This document shows, in pieces, positions 52,616 to 61,430 of a stretch of DNA of 64,000 nucleotides. Every line of letters starts with the position of its first letter. The stretch's first letter is position 1. The notes below the pieces were generated by a model. It was not told the origin of the DNA, did no database searches, and saw nothing but the letters and a program-made list of their open reading frames with translations. The position numbers were made by a program, and so were the translations under genes. This DNA comes from CAZPKH01 sp964587165 (GTDB lineage Bacteria; Bacteroidota; Bacteroidia; Bacteroidales; Muribaculaceae). The stretch covers positions 1 to 64,000 of the forward strand of contig CAZPKH010000006.1 in assembly GCA_964587165.1 (NCBI GenBank), written 5' to 3'.

Positions 52616-53374
52616 TTACGGGACGGGCTTGAATTTGCGCCGGAGCGCACGGAGGGCAAACCCGACGTGGCGCGCCAGGGTAGGGATCGTGCCGTAGTAG
52701 CGGCACATTATGCGGTAGCGCTCCATCAGCGATGCACGGTGGTTGCGCGTGGTGGTGCCTTCGTTGAGATAGTCAACTATCACCCGGTCGATGAAAAGAT
52801 TGCGGCGGGAGTTTTCGATGGCACGTATAGCCCAGTCGTAGTCGGCGGAGAATCGGTAGCTCAGGTCGTAGCGTGGGGCGATCTTGGCCAGCACAACCAT
52901 AGCCTGATGGCATACGAGCATACCGGCGCTGAACGATCGGACGGTGAGCTGCTCCGGCGGCTCAAGATGCCGCGGCCCGAGGCGCCGGCCGTCGATGTCG
53001 ACTATATCGGTGCGTCCGTAGGCTATGCCGGGGTAGTCGTTGTCGAACACAGCCTGAGCAAGCAGCTCGAGAGTGTCGGGCGAGTGGAGCGAGTCGCCGG
53101 CGTTGAGGAATATCAGATAGTCGCCTTTGGCGCGCTCCATGGCGCGGTTCATGCCGTCGTATATACCGCCGTCGGGTTCGCTCACTACGCTGATATTTCT
53201 CACCCCCGCGCGGCGGGCGGCCTCGACCATGGCGAGGGTGCCGTCGGTTGAGGCACCGTCCTGCACCACCAGCTCGTATAGCTCAAACGACTGCTCGGCC
53301 ACGCTCTGCAAAGTGCGTCCGATAGTGTCGGCTGCATTGCGTGTCACGGTGATAATTGAAAACAGCGGGTTCAT
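52616..53374 (-). CDS. family 2 glycosyltransferase
   Basis: A 252-residue inverting glycosyltransferase. ATG 53374 is preceded by AAGGAG; a longer frame to 53395 crosses the -7 box. FSIITVTRNAADTI at the start, VVQDGASTDGT and the acceptor-site FLNAGD (DxD-equivalent) are typical. It resembles WcaA/colanic-type enzymes that build surface polysaccharide, but sugar and acceptor are unknown. It heads the eight-gene minus operon; no polysaccharide cluster surrounds it. Confidence 0.9.
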   Translation of the reverse strand: MNPLFSIITVTRNAADTIGRTLQSVAEQSFELYELVVQDGASTDGTLAMVEAARRAGVRNISVVSEPDGGIYDGMNRAMERAKGDYLIFLNAGDSLHSPDTLELLAQAVFDNDYPGIAYGRTDIVDIDGRRLGPRHLEPPEQLTVRSFSAGMLVCHQAMVVLAKIAPRYDLSYRFSADYDWAIRAIENSRRNLFIDRVIVDYLNEGTTTRNHRASLMERYRIMCRYYGTIPTLARHVGFALRALRRKFKPVP

Positions 53375-53392
53375 ATTTTTACTCCTTTGCTG

Positions 53393-53400
53393 CAAAAATA
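53393..53400 (-). promoter_or_regulatory. -7 box, eight-gene minus operon
   Basis: TATTTTTG on the minus strand, 18 bases before the glycosyltransferase ATG, with AAGGAG in between as the ribosome-binding site. Confidence 0.6.
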
Positions 53401-53431
53401 CAAAAATAATAGCTAATGGCGAACTAATCTA

Positions 53432-53459
53432 AGAGCGTTTTTCTTGTGAAACACGCTCT
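53432..53459. repeat. 28-bp miniature of the element termini
   Basis: AGAGCGT ... ACGCTCT inverted repeat. The right 20 bases (TTTCTTGTGAAACACGCTCT) match the right terminal repeat of element copy 2 at 18 of 20 positions. TA precedes it, as in copies 1 and 2. It looks like two fused ends with the interior lost. Confidence 0.55.
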
Positions 53460-53464
53460 AAGAT

Positions 53465-53508
53465 AAAAACGCAGCCCCGCGCTGGTGCTTGACGGCACGG
53501 CGGGGCTG
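53465..53508 (-). terminator. terminator of the Skp-like gene
   Basis: CAGCCCCGC and GCGGGGCTG form a 9-bp stem with a second small hairpin inside. On the minus strand it is followed by GTTTTTA. Confidence 0.8.
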
Positions 53509-53534
53509 TGTGTGCTAAAATGGTCGACTGGCTC

Positions 53535-54155
53535 TTACTTCTCGGGAGCTACCTTGTTGTAGCGGGCATTGAGGCCTTCGATCACCTCGTCGGTGATGTC
53601 GAGAGCCGGGTTGAAGTATACGCCTGCGCCTTTGAAGAGTATCGCGTCATACCCTTTCTTGGCGTTGTACTCCTTGATGAAAGCCTCGATAGAGTCGTTG
53701 AGCTCCGACTGCTGCTGCGCGAGCTCCTGCTCGGCGTTGCGCTGCATGTTGCTCAGCTGTGTGGCTGCATCCTGCTGCATTTTGTTGAGCTTGAGCATGT
53801 CGGCGTTGTAGCTTTCCTCGGTGAGGTAGCCGTTGTTGCGCATTTTCTGCTCGATCTGCTTTCCGAAATTCTGGATCTCGTTGGTCTTCGACTGCTCGAC
53901 CTGCTGCATGCGCGAGAGGGTGCGGAGCGACTGCTCCTGAAAGTCTTTAGCGAGGTTGTAGTTGGCGCTTACGGAGTCGCCGTCGATATAGCGGATGTTG
54001 ATTAACGGAGTCTTGGTGTCCTCTTTTGCAGCGGCATTTGAGGTGTCGGCCTTGGCCTCGGTCGAATTGTCCGAAGAGCACGAAGCAGCTGTGACGGCAA
54101 GAGCGGCGAGAGCGGCAAAAGCGAAGCGGCCGATCGATGAGAGTGATTTTTTCAT
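53535..54155 (-). CDS. OmpH/Skp-family lipoprotein
   Basis: A 206-residue periplasmic chaperone-like protein with a lipobox (VTAASC, Cys26), unlike soluble E. coli Skp. After a short Ala/Lys-rich linker, INIRYIDGDSVSANY begins the beta strand of the OmpH fold, and a long coiled coil rich in Gln (about 80-165) forms the tentacle. YDAILFKGAGVYFNPALDIT closes the domain. It probably escorts outer-membrane proteins while membrane-tethered. Its ATG overlaps the stop of the small membrane protein upstream (TAATG). Confidence 0.88.
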   Translation of the reverse strand: MKKSLSSIGRFAFAALAALAVTAASCSSDNSTEAKADTSNAAAKEDTKTPLINIRYIDGDSVSANYNLAKDFQEQSLRTLSRMQQVEQSKTNEIQNFGKQIEQKMRNNGYLTEESYNADMLKLNKMQQDAATQLSNMQRNAEQELAQQQSELNDSIEAFIKEYNAKKGYDAILFKGAGVYFNPALDITDEVIEGLNARYNKVAPEK

Positions 54156-54367
54156 TATCGTTTATGTGTATTCAAATTTTCATGTTTAGAGTCGGGACGG
54201 TGAGTGCCGGAAGCGCATCCTACGCCCCGGCGGCGCAGCTCGGGTATGTCGTGTGCATGCCCCGACGGGAAGCGCCCGCCTTTTACGAATATCACCTTGA
54301 CACACATTGCCGCTACCGCAATCAGCAGCAGGCAAATGGTGACTACGACTATAGAGATGATATTCAT
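54155..54367 (-). CDS. small conserved membrane protein
   Basis: A 70-residue protein with start at 54367; the frame to 54409 crosses the promoter. One membrane helix (about 4-25) is followed by a basic cytoplasmic or periplasmic tail with KGGRFPSGHAHDIPELRRRGVGC. I recall this GRFP...H...LR.RG(I/V)GC tail from Bacteroidales proteins of unknown function. Translationally coupled to the Skp-like gene by TAATG. Confidence 0.65.
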   Translation of the reverse strand: MNIISIVVVTICLLLIAVAAMCVKVIFVKGGRFPSGHAHDIPELRRRGVGCASGTHRPDSKHENLNTHKR

Positions 54368-54388
54368 CCAAAATGCGTTTTTACGGTG

Positions 54389-54396
54389 CAAATATA
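54389..54396 (-). promoter_or_regulatory. -7 box, small membrane protein/Skp-like operon
   Basis: TATATTTG on the minus strand, 21 bases before the start at 54367. Confidence 0.55.
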
Positions 54397-54431
54397 CTAA
54401 ATAACACAAAATTTTGCGGTATATATCAAAA

Positions 54432-54439
54432 TAATTTTG
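54432..54439 (+). promoter_or_regulatory. -7 box, pepD promoter
   Basis: TAATTTTG on the plus strand with TTTG 15 bases upstream (shorter than usual). About 110 bases before pepD. Confidence 0.4.
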
Positions 54440-54549
54440 TAACTTGTCGTGCCGTAAGCGCCCGATTTTGATGCCGGATACGGTGTTGCAAAATCATAAA
54501 TCGCTTATTAATAGAGATATACCTTATTTCACAACCTAATATTTTTACG

Positions 54550-56010
54550 ATGGAAATTAAAGATCTTCAGCCTAAGGCAGTGTTCGAGATTTTCGACGCA
54601 ATCACCAAGATTCCCCGCCCCTCGAAGAAGGAGGAGAAAATACGCAAATATCTGCTCGACTTCGCCGCAGAGCATGGTATCGCTTCGAAAACCGACGAGG
54701 TGGGCAACGTTGTGCTCTCCGTGCCCGCTACCCCCGGCTGTGAAAACGCCCCCACAGTGATCCTGCAGGGCCATATGGATATGGTGTGCGAGTCGAATAT
54801 CAAAGGGTTCGACTTTGAGAATCAGCCCATACCCGCCGTAGTCGACGGCGAATGGGTGCGCACCGAAGGCACCACTCTCGGTGCCGACAACGGTATTGGC
54901 GTGGCTGCCTCGCTGGCTATACTCACCGACAAGACTCTCAAGCACGGCCCGATCGAAGCTCTATTCACCATGGACGAGGAGACAGGCATGACCGGAGCCT
55001 TCGGCCTGGGCAAAGATATGATCTCAGGCGATATATTGATCAACCTCGACTCCGAGGACGACGCCGAGCTCTTCGTCGGTTGCGCAGGCGGTGTCGACAC
55101 CACAGCTCTGTTCACATACAACCGCTCCGTCGCTCCTAAGGATTTCCTCTATTTCCGCATGGACATCAGCGGCGCTCAGGGCGGCCACTCCGGCGGCGAC
55201 ATCCATCTGGGTCGCCTCAATGCCAACAAGTGTCTGGCTCGCTTCCTCTTCGACCTTTCGCTCAAGCACGAGCTGTCGGTGGCCGAGATCGACGGTGGCA
55301 ATCTGCGCAACGCCATTCCGCGCGCAGCTCACGCAGTATTCGGTGTCCACACCTCCAAGAAAGAGGAGATCCGTGTGGCTCTCAACGAGTTTGCCGCAAC
55401 CGTAGCCGAAGAGTATGCCGACCTTGAGCCGACTCTGAAGATCACCCTCGAAAGCGTCGATACCCCCGAATATACCATCGACCAAAAAACTTCGCTCAAC
55501 CTGATACGCGCCCTCTACTGCGCGCCTCACGGTGTCGTGTCGATGAGCCGCGAGCTCGAAGGTCTGGTTGAAACATCGACCAACCTCGCTTCTGTCAAGA
55601 TGCAGCCCGACAACGGTATCCTCGTAGTCACAAGCCAGCGTTCGTCGGTCGACTCACGCAAGTGGGACATCGCCTACCAGGTAGAGGCAGTCTTCACACT
55701 TGCCGGAGCAAAGGTAGAGCACGGCGAAGGGTACCCCGGATGGAAACCGAACATGAACTCGCCCATCATGCACATGGCATCCGATGCCTACGAGGAGCTC
55801 TTCGGCATCAAGCCCGCTATCAAGGCTATCCATGCCGGTCTGGAGTGCGGTCTGTTCCTTGAGAAATACCCGCATCTCGACATGGTGTCGTTCGGCCCCA
55901 CACTGCGCGACGTGCACTCGCCGTCGGAGCGTATGCACATCCCGGCTGTCAACCGCTTCTATCAGCAGCTCAAACGAGTGATCGAAAAAGTCGCAGAAAC
56001 AAAGAAATAA
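54550..56010 (+). CDS. pepD: aminoacyl-histidine dipeptidase (PepD, M20 family)
   Basis: A 486-residue zinc dipeptidase. The metal ligands and catalytic acids are in GHMDMVCESN, LGADNGIGVA, DEETGMTGA and DSEDDAE. The lid domain and C-terminal GLECGLFLEKYP follow. It hydrolyses Xaa-His and other dipeptides. It is cytoplasmic and ends at a clear terminator. Confidence 0.95.
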   Translation: MEIKDLQPKAVFEIFDAITKIPRPSKKEEKIRKYLLDFAAEHGIASKTDEVGNVVLSVPATPGCENAPTVILQGHMDMVCESNIKGFDFENQPIPAVVDGEWVRTEGTTLGADNGIGVAASLAILTDKTLKHGPIEALFTMDEETGMTGAFGLGKDMISGDILINLDSEDDAELFVGCAGGVDTTALFTYNRSVAPKDFLYFRMDISGAQGGHSGGDIHLGRLNANKCLARFLFDLSLKHELSVAEIDGGNLRNAIPRAAHAVFGVHTSKKEEIRVALNEFAATVAEEYADLEPTLKITLESVDTPEYTIDQKTSLNLIRALYCAPHGVVSMSRELEGLVETSTNLASVKMQPDNGILVVTSQRSSVDSRKWDIAYQVEAVFTLAGAKVEHGEGYPGWKPNMNSPIMHMASDAYEELFGIKPAIKAIHAGLECGLFLEKYPHLDMVSFGPTLRDVHSPSERMHIPAVNRFYQQLKRVIEKVAETKK

Positions 56011-56021
56011 CTCCGTAAGCA

Positions 56022-56055
56022 CAGGTGACGGGTCGCGTAGACGACCTGTCGCCTG
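56022..56055 (+). terminator. pepD terminator
   Basis: A 14-bp stem (CAGGTGACGGGTCG/CGACCTGTCGCCTG) with two G-T pairs and a 6-base loop, then CGCTGTTTT. Confidence 0.75.
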
Positions 56056-56086
56056 CGCTGTTTTACTCTCTATACCTATACCTCCC

Positions 56087-56842
56087 GTGAAGAAGAAGGC
56101 CTTACTGCTTCTGCCGGCGCTTATGGCTGTGAACTCATGCGGCAACGCGGCTCAACCCGCTGCTGCAAAAGGTTCGGCGGCCACTGCCGACACACCCCCG
56201 GCCGTCGAAACACACAAGGAGGTACATAAAGAGCCCGAACTCGACCCCAATGTAATACACCGTCTCACCGAAAAAGATTATCAGGAGGTGGCGCAGCGTC
56301 TCGGCGTCGAGGTAGCATCGATAAAGGCTATCGTCGACATCGAAGCCGGAAAGGCTCACGAAGGGTTCAGTGAGCCGGGCAAGCCGCTTATCAATTTCGA
56401 TCTGACGATGTTCCGCCGGTTCGCTTCCAAGAAAGGTATACCCCTGGGCAAGTACAGCCAGAGCCACGCCGTGGTGTTCTCTCGCCCCAACACCCGAAAA
56501 TACGGGTCGCAGCAGGCCGCGCAGCACGCCCGCCTCAATGCAGCACGCACTATCGACAATACGACGGCCATCGAAGGGACATTCTGGGGGATGTTTCAGA
56601 TCGGAGGCTTCAACTGGCGCAAGTGCGGCGCCAAGGATATCAACGACTTTGTGACACGCATGTCGCGCTCCGAGCGCGATCAGCTCGACATGTTTGCGAG
56701 CTTCATCGAGAGCTCCGGGCTGCTGAAGTATCTCAAAGCGAAAAACTGGGCTGCCTTTGCCAAAGGGTACAACGGCCCGAGCTATGCCGCCCGCGGCTAT
56801 CACACACGGCTTGCGGCCGCGTATGCCCGGCATAAGAAATAA
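56087..56842 (+). CDS. N-acetylmuramidase-like lipoprotein
   Basis: A 251-residue lipoprotein with GTG start at 56087 and lipobox AVNSC (Cys18). After a Thr/Glu-rich linker, KAIVDIEAGKAHEGF contains the conserved catalytic-type Glu, followed by INFDLTMFRRFA, TFWGMFQIGGFNW and YNGPSYAARGYHTRLAAAY, matching the N-acetylmuramidase domain (PF11860/DUF3380) known from phage endolysins and bacterial wall hydrolases. It probably remodels peptidoglycan from the outer membrane. Confidence 0.85.
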   Translation: MKKKALLLLPALMAVNSCGNAAQPAAAKGSAATADTPPAVETHKEVHKEPELDPNVIHRLTEKDYQEVAQRLGVEVASIKAIVDIEAGKAHEGFSEPGKPLINFDLTMFRRFASKKGIPLGKYSQSHAVVFSRPNTRKYGSQQAAQHARLNAARTIDNTTAIEGTFWGMFQIGGFNWRKCGAKDINDFVTRMSRSERDQLDMFASFIESSGLLKYLKAKNWAAFAKGYNGPSYAARGYHTRLAAAYARHKK

Positions 56843-56883
56843 CCTCTGAATACAACTACTTATAATATTATATCACAGCTGTC

Positions 56884-58179
56884 ATGCTGCCTGAGAATCT
56901 ACGCCAGTCAATCATCTCACTGATACATCGCGAAGTGGTGCCGGCCATCGGGTGCACCGAACCTATAGCCGTGGCTCTCGCTACCGCACGTGCCAAAGAG
57001 GCTCTCGGCGCTCCCCCCGCAAAAATATCAGCCTCGCTCAGTGCCAACATCATAAAGAATGCAATGGGTGTAGGTATCCCCGGCACAGGGCGTATCGGGC
57101 TTCCGATTGCCATAGCCCTCGGTGCTACTGTCGGGCGCTCGGCTTACGGGCTGGAGGTGCTCCGCGACGTCACTCCCGACGCTGTAGAGCGAGCCACGCC
57201 GCTTACTGAAAATGGCGCTATCGATATATCGCTCGACACCACGACGGCTGAAAAACTGTATATCGACATCACTGTCGAAGCCGCCGACGGTCGGCGCGCC
57301 CGCGCCGTAATATCCGGCGGACATACTACATTTGTATATATTGAGTCGCCCGAAGGTGTGATACTCGACAATCGAGGCGAAGCAGCCTCGGCAGGGAGTT
57401 CATGCACCGCAGGCGAGCCTAAGCTTACCATGGCGACGGTGTGGGAGTTTGCGATGACAACACCTCTCGACGAACTCCGCTTCATCCTCGAGACACGCCG
57501 CATGAACAAAGCCGCTGCCGAGCAATCGTTCACCGGCCGCTACGGGCACTCTGTGGGGCGTACATTGCACTCGGAGCGGCAGCGCGCCGTGATGGGCGAC
57601 AGCATATTCTCGCGCATACTCTCCTACACATCGGCAGCCTGCGATGCACGCATGGCCGGCGCGGCTATCCCCGTGATGTCAAACTCCGGCTCAGGCAATC
57701 AGGGCATTTCGGCCACTCTCCCGGTAGTGATATATGCCGAGGAGACTTTTGCCAACGAGGAGCAGACCGTACGCGCCCTCACTCTCAGCAACCTTACGGT
57801 GATATACATCAAGCAGAGCCTCGGGCGCCTGTCGGCTCTTTGCGGATGTGTCGTGGCCGCCACCGGCTCGAGCTGCGGCATCTGCTATCTTATGGGGGGC
57901 GACTACGACAAGGTGTGCGCTACCGTGAAGAATATGGTAGGCAATCTCTCCGGCATGGTGTGCGACGGCGCTAAGCCCGGGTGTGCCCTGAAGGTGGCCA
58001 GCGGCGCTTCGACAGCTGTTATCTCGGCCATGATAGCCATGGAGGGGCACTGTGTGTCGGCGGTCGAAGGTATAGTCGACGACGATGTCGACCGCACCAT
58101 AGCCAACCTTTCCTCATTAGGCCGCGACTCTATGAACGAGACCGACGCCACCGTCCTCCAAATCATGACATCCAAGTGA
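56884..58179 (+). CDS. UPF0597/CyuA-like L-cysteine desulfidase family protein
   Basis: A 431-residue protein. VPAIGCTEPIAVALA at the N-terminus, SNSGSGNQGISATLPV in the middle and CGCVVAATGSSCGICYLMGG near residue 320 give the cysteines and glycine loops of the serine dehydratase-like Fe-S family. E. coli CyuA (YhaM) breaks cysteine to H2S, ammonia and pyruvate. Activity here is inferred. It ends 16 bases before an acyltransferase gene. Confidence 0.88.
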   Translation: MLPENLRQSIISLIHREVVPAIGCTEPIAVALATARAKEALGAPPAKISASLSANIIKNAMGVGIPGTGRIGLPIAIALGATVGRSAYGLEVLRDVTPDAVERATPLTENGAIDISLDTTTAEKLYIDITVEAADGRRARAVISGGHTTFVYIESPEGVILDNRGEAASAGSSCTAGEPKLTMATVWEFAMTTPLDELRFILETRRMNKAAAEQSFTGRYGHSVGRTLHSERQRAVMGDSIFSRILSYTSAACDARMAGAAIPVMSNSGSGNQGISATLPVVIYAEETFANEEQTVRALTLSNLTVIYIKQSLGRLSALCGCVVAATGSSCGICYLMGGDYDKVCATVKNMVGNLSGMVCDGAKPGCALKVASGASTAVISAMIAMEGHCVSAVEGIVDDDVDRTIANLSSLGRDSMNETDATVLQIMTSK

Positions 58180-58195
58180 TCCCTTCACTTAACCG

Positions 58196-59215
58196 ATGGT
58201 GACAAACTCTTATAATCCCGGTATCGGTCTGCTCCGCGCTGTGGCTTGCTGGCTTGTGATAGCATGCCATTTTGGTAAATATAATCCCGACACTGTGGCA
58301 TGGGAGTATATTTTTGCGCTGTTCAGAGAGCTTGCAGTGCCGGTATTCATGATACTGACGTTCTATTTTGGCGGAGGTAAGCTGATGCAGTCCGACCCTC
58401 GCTGGCTTCGCAGCCGTCTTGAGCGTATCTGTGTGCCGATCGTGGTATGGGCTCTGGTGTGCTTTGCGGTGCTCAAAAACACAATATTCCCGGGGTTGAC
58501 ATATCTCGACCTTACAGGTCAGATTCTGACAGGCTCGATCGGTAGAATAAACGGCCCGATGTGGTTTATGAATGTTCTGCTGATACTCACCCTTTTCCTT
58601 TACGCATTATCCCTGCTCCCGGCCAAGATACGCTTGGCTCTGTTTTGGGTTCTGCTTGCAGCCTCGGTTGTCGCTCAATATAATGATGCTCTACTGGTGT
58701 ATGTAAAGGCTACCTCCGACAGCTGGGGATTCAAAGTGCTGTTGCTGAGGTGCGTTCTGATGTTGCCGTATGCTTTGTTCGGAATACTGTTCAGCCGCTA
58801 TCGGGTATTCGACAAGATAAAACGCATACCTTTGCTGACAGTCGTTGCCGTGGCCGCCGTGCTGATATGCATGTACTGTTTTGCAGCTCCGTACGTGCCT
58901 GACCGCCACGGAATAGTATATGTGGGAGTGCCGCTGTGGATCGGTAGCTGCGGATTGATTCTGCTGTTTGTCGGCATCGGTCGGCTGATCAAATCGCCCT
59001 CGGCGCTGAAGATAGTCAGGAATATTACCAATTATACCCTCGGGATTTACTGTATGCATATGCTCGCGGGCCGAATGTTGCGCGAGCTGTTCTGGCGCAA
59101 CGGAGTGGCGATCACCGAGTTTGAGCTTACGTTTCTGATATATCCGGTATGCTATCTGATATGCTTCGGCATATCGAAGTTACCGGGCCGGCTACCTAAA
59201 CTTCTTGTAAACTAA
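58196..59215 (+). CDS. acyltransferase 3 family membrane protein
   Basis: A 339-residue protein with about ten membrane helices. NPGIGLLRAVACWLVIACHF at the N-terminus carries the R-x10-H motif of the OafA/YrhL family, and NGPMWFMNVLLILTLFLY fits helix 4. Such proteins transfer acetyl or other acyl groups onto surface glycans. Acceptor unknown. It is more AT-rich than its neighbours. Confidence 0.85.
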   Translation: MVTNSYNPGIGLLRAVACWLVIACHFGKYNPDTVAWEYIFALFRELAVPVFMILTFYFGGGKLMQSDPRWLRSRLERICVPIVVWALVCFAVLKNTIFPGLTYLDLTGQILTGSIGRINGPMWFMNVLLILTLFLYALSLLPAKIRLALFWVLLAASVVAQYNDALLVYVKATSDSWGFKVLLLRCVLMLPYALFGILFSRYRVFDKIKRIPLLTVVAVAAVLICMYCFAAPYVPDRHGIVYVGVPLWIGSCGLILLFVGIGRLIKSPSALKIVRNITNYTLGIYCMHMLAGRMLRELFWRNGVAITEFELTFLIYPVCYLICFGISKLPGRLPKLLVN

Positions 59216-59229
59216 CGGTCATTTGAAAT

Positions 59230-60525
59230 ATGGATTATATAAAGGATCTGAAAGAGTACCTTGACAGTTCGCCTGTCAACTTTTTTGCCGCTCAGTCGGC
59301 TATCCGGCGTCTCGAAAAAGCCGGCTTCTCACGGCTCGACCCCGCCGACAGTTGGCAGCTTCAACCGGGCGACCGCCGCTATATCGTCAAAAACTCGTCG
59401 GCAGTTTTCGCCTTTGAGGTGGGCACCGATCCGGCTGCCGGTTTCAAGATCATAGCCGCCCACAGCGATTCTCCATGCTTCCGCATAAAGCCGAAAGCCG
59501 AGATGCGCTCCGAGGGAGGGGTGCTACGTTTGAATGTGGAGGTGTACGGTGGCCCGATACTGTACACATGGTTCGACCGTCCGCTCTCTATAGCCGGGCG
59601 TGTGATGGTGCGCACCGACGACCCGCTCAATCCGAAGACTCTGCTCGTGCGCTTCGACCGTCCGCTGCTCACTATACCGCACCTGGCAATACACTTCAAC
59701 CGCGCGGTGAACGACGGTAACCCCATCTCGCCGCAGGCCGACATGATACCCGTCGTCGCATTGCTCGACGAGCAGGCAAATCATAAGAATTTCCTGCTCA
59801 ACCTCGTGGCAGCAGAGATAGGAGTGGCTCCCGAAGAGATAATTGATGTCGACCTTTCGCTCTACGACACTACCCCGGCCTGTACGCTCGGTGCTTCCGG
59901 CGAGTTCTTCACTTCGGGGCGTCTCGACGATCTCGGCATGGTGCACGCCGGCCTGACAGCTCTGATCGAAAGCGTCGAAAAGCCCGATCCGCGCGGCATG
60001 ACCCGCGTAGCCGCGATATTCGACAACGAGGAGACCGGCTCAGGCACGAAGCAGGGCGCCGCATCGCCTGTGCTGATGCATCTGCTGCGCCGCGTGGCGG
60101 GTTGCTTAGGGGGCACGGAGGAGGATTATCTGCGCGGGGTGAGCCGATCGTTTATGGTGTCGGCCGACAATGCTCACGCTTTCCATCCCAACTATCCATC
60201 GAAATACGACCCGACAAACCACCCCATACCGGGTCGGGGCCCGGTGATCAAGATAAACGCCCGCTGCAAGTATATGACCGATGCCGACTCGGCTGCAGTG
60301 TTTGCCGAACTGTGCCGCCGTGCGGATGTGCCGGTGCAGTATTTTGTGAATCACAGCGATGTGGGCGGCGGGTCGACTCTCGGCAATATCCTCACCTCGC
60401 AGATCGACCTGCGCGGTGTCGATATGGGTGTCGGCATCTGGGCTATGCACTCTGTGCGCGAGACCATGGCTACGGCCGACCACGCATTCACTATCCGGGC
60501 TTTCCGCGAGTTTTATTCAGCCTGA
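59230..60525 (+). CDS. M18-family aspartyl aminopeptidase
   Basis: A 431-residue dodecameric-type zinc aminopeptidase. AAHSDSPCFRIKPK, GRLDDLGMVHAG, DNEETGSGTKQGA (catalytic Glu pair), DNAHAFHPNYP and VNHSDVGGGSTLG give the full set of M18 metal and active-site motifs. It removes N-terminal acidic residues, probably in peptide scavenging. It is followed 4 bases later by a nuclease gene. Confidence 0.95.
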   Translation: MDYIKDLKEYLDSSPVNFFAAQSAIRRLEKAGFSRLDPADSWQLQPGDRRYIVKNSSAVFAFEVGTDPAAGFKIIAAHSDSPCFRIKPKAEMRSEGGVLRLNVEVYGGPILYTWFDRPLSIAGRVMVRTDDPLNPKTLLVRFDRPLLTIPHLAIHFNRAVNDGNPISPQADMIPVVALLDEQANHKNFLLNLVAAEIGVAPEEIIDVDLSLYDTTPACTLGASGEFFTSGRLDDLGMVHAGLTALIESVEKPDPRGMTRVAAIFDNEETGSGTKQGAASPVLMHLLRRVAGCLGGTEEDYLRGVSRSFMVSADNAHAFHPNYPSKYDPTNHPIPGRGPVIKINARCKYMTDADSAAVFAELCRRADVPVQYFVNHSDVGGGSTLGNILTSQIDLRGVDMGVGIWAMHSVRETMATADHAFTIRAFREFYSA

Positions 60526-60529
60526 CGAT

Positions 60530-61345
60530 ATGAAGCGCTATCTTTTAGGAGCCGCAGCAGCGGCATTGGTGGCCGTCAATGCTTCGGCATGGAGCCAGAA
60601 GGGGCACGACGTCACGGCTGCTATCGCCGAAAGGCATCTCACGGATGCCACTGCACAGGCTGTCGACTCGATACTTCAGGGGCGGTCGATGGTGTATTGG
60701 GCAAACTGGATGGACAACGCCAGCCACAATTACCCTTACGACTATACCAAGACATGGCACTACCGCAATGTCGACGGCTCGGGCGATTATTATAAGAGCG
60801 CGCCCAATCCTTCCGGCGATGTCATCACGGCTCTCACCGGGCAGTCGGCACTGCTCTCTTCCGGCAGTGCCACCCCCGAGGAGTCGGCGCTTGCCATGAA
60901 GATCATCGTGCATCTGATGGGCGACATGCATCAGCCGCTACATATGGGTCGCCTCGACGATCTGGGCGGCAACCGTGTGAAGGTGAAGTTCTTCAAGCGC
61001 GACACAAATCTGCACTCTGTGTGGGATAGCAATATTGTGGAGACGGGCCATAAATGGAGCTATACCGAGTGGGCCGACCAGATAGACCGCGATGTAGCCG
61101 GTGTCGACACTGCGGCAATCGTCGCCGGCACTCTCGACGAGTGGGGAGAGGAGACATGGCATATCGCCGAGCGAGTGTACGAGGCCACACCTTCCGGCAC
61201 GGATATATCGTATAATTATGTGGCATACTGGACCCCGGTGGCCGAGACACAGCTTCTCCGCGCCGGCCTGCGCCTCGCACATCTCCTCAATACAATCTTC
61301 GACGCGGACTACGCCGCAACTCACACTTCGCCTTTAGCACAATAG
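60530..61345 (+). CDS. secreted S1/P1-type zinc nuclease
   Basis: A 271-residue exported nuclease. The signal peptide ends NASA, so the mature protein begins with Trp (WSQKGHDV), which in S1/P1 enzymes binds zinc through its amino group. Further ligands: WMDNAS, TWHYRN, HLMGDMHQPLHMGRLDDLGGN and HSVWDSNIVE. It degrades single-stranded DNA/RNA, probably to scavenge nucleotides. The start overlaps no gene; a longer frame lies inside the M18 gene. Confidence 0.92.
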   Translation: MKRYLLGAAAAALVAVNASAWSQKGHDVTAAIAERHLTDATAQAVDSILQGRSMVYWANWMDNASHNYPYDYTKTWHYRNVDGSGDYYKSAPNPSGDVITALTGQSALLSSGSATPEESALAMKIIVHLMGDMHQPLHMGRLDDLGGNRVKVKFFKRDTNLHSVWDSNIVETGHKWSYTEWADQIDRDVAGVDTAAIVAGTLDEWGEETWHIAERVYEATPSGTDISYNYVAYWTPVAETQLLRAGLRLAHLLNTIFDADYAATHTSPLAQ

Positions 61346-61376
61346 CATTTTTTTTACACTATCCCGAAAACAACAG

Positions 61377-61410
61377 CACCCCAAAAGTCATGCGATTGAC
61401 TTTTGGGGTG
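61377..61410. terminator. strong bidirectional terminator
   Basis: CACCCCAAAAGTCA and TGACTTTTGGGGTG: a 14-bp perfect stem with a 6-base loop between convergent genes. Confidence 0.85.
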
Positions 61411-61430
61411 TGTGGTAACGGTATGATCGA

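Noticed and set aside
53432..53459. Intrinsic terminator of the Skp-like gene
   Set aside because: No T-run follows on the relevant strand and a better terminator lies at 53465-53508; similarity to the element ends explains it better.
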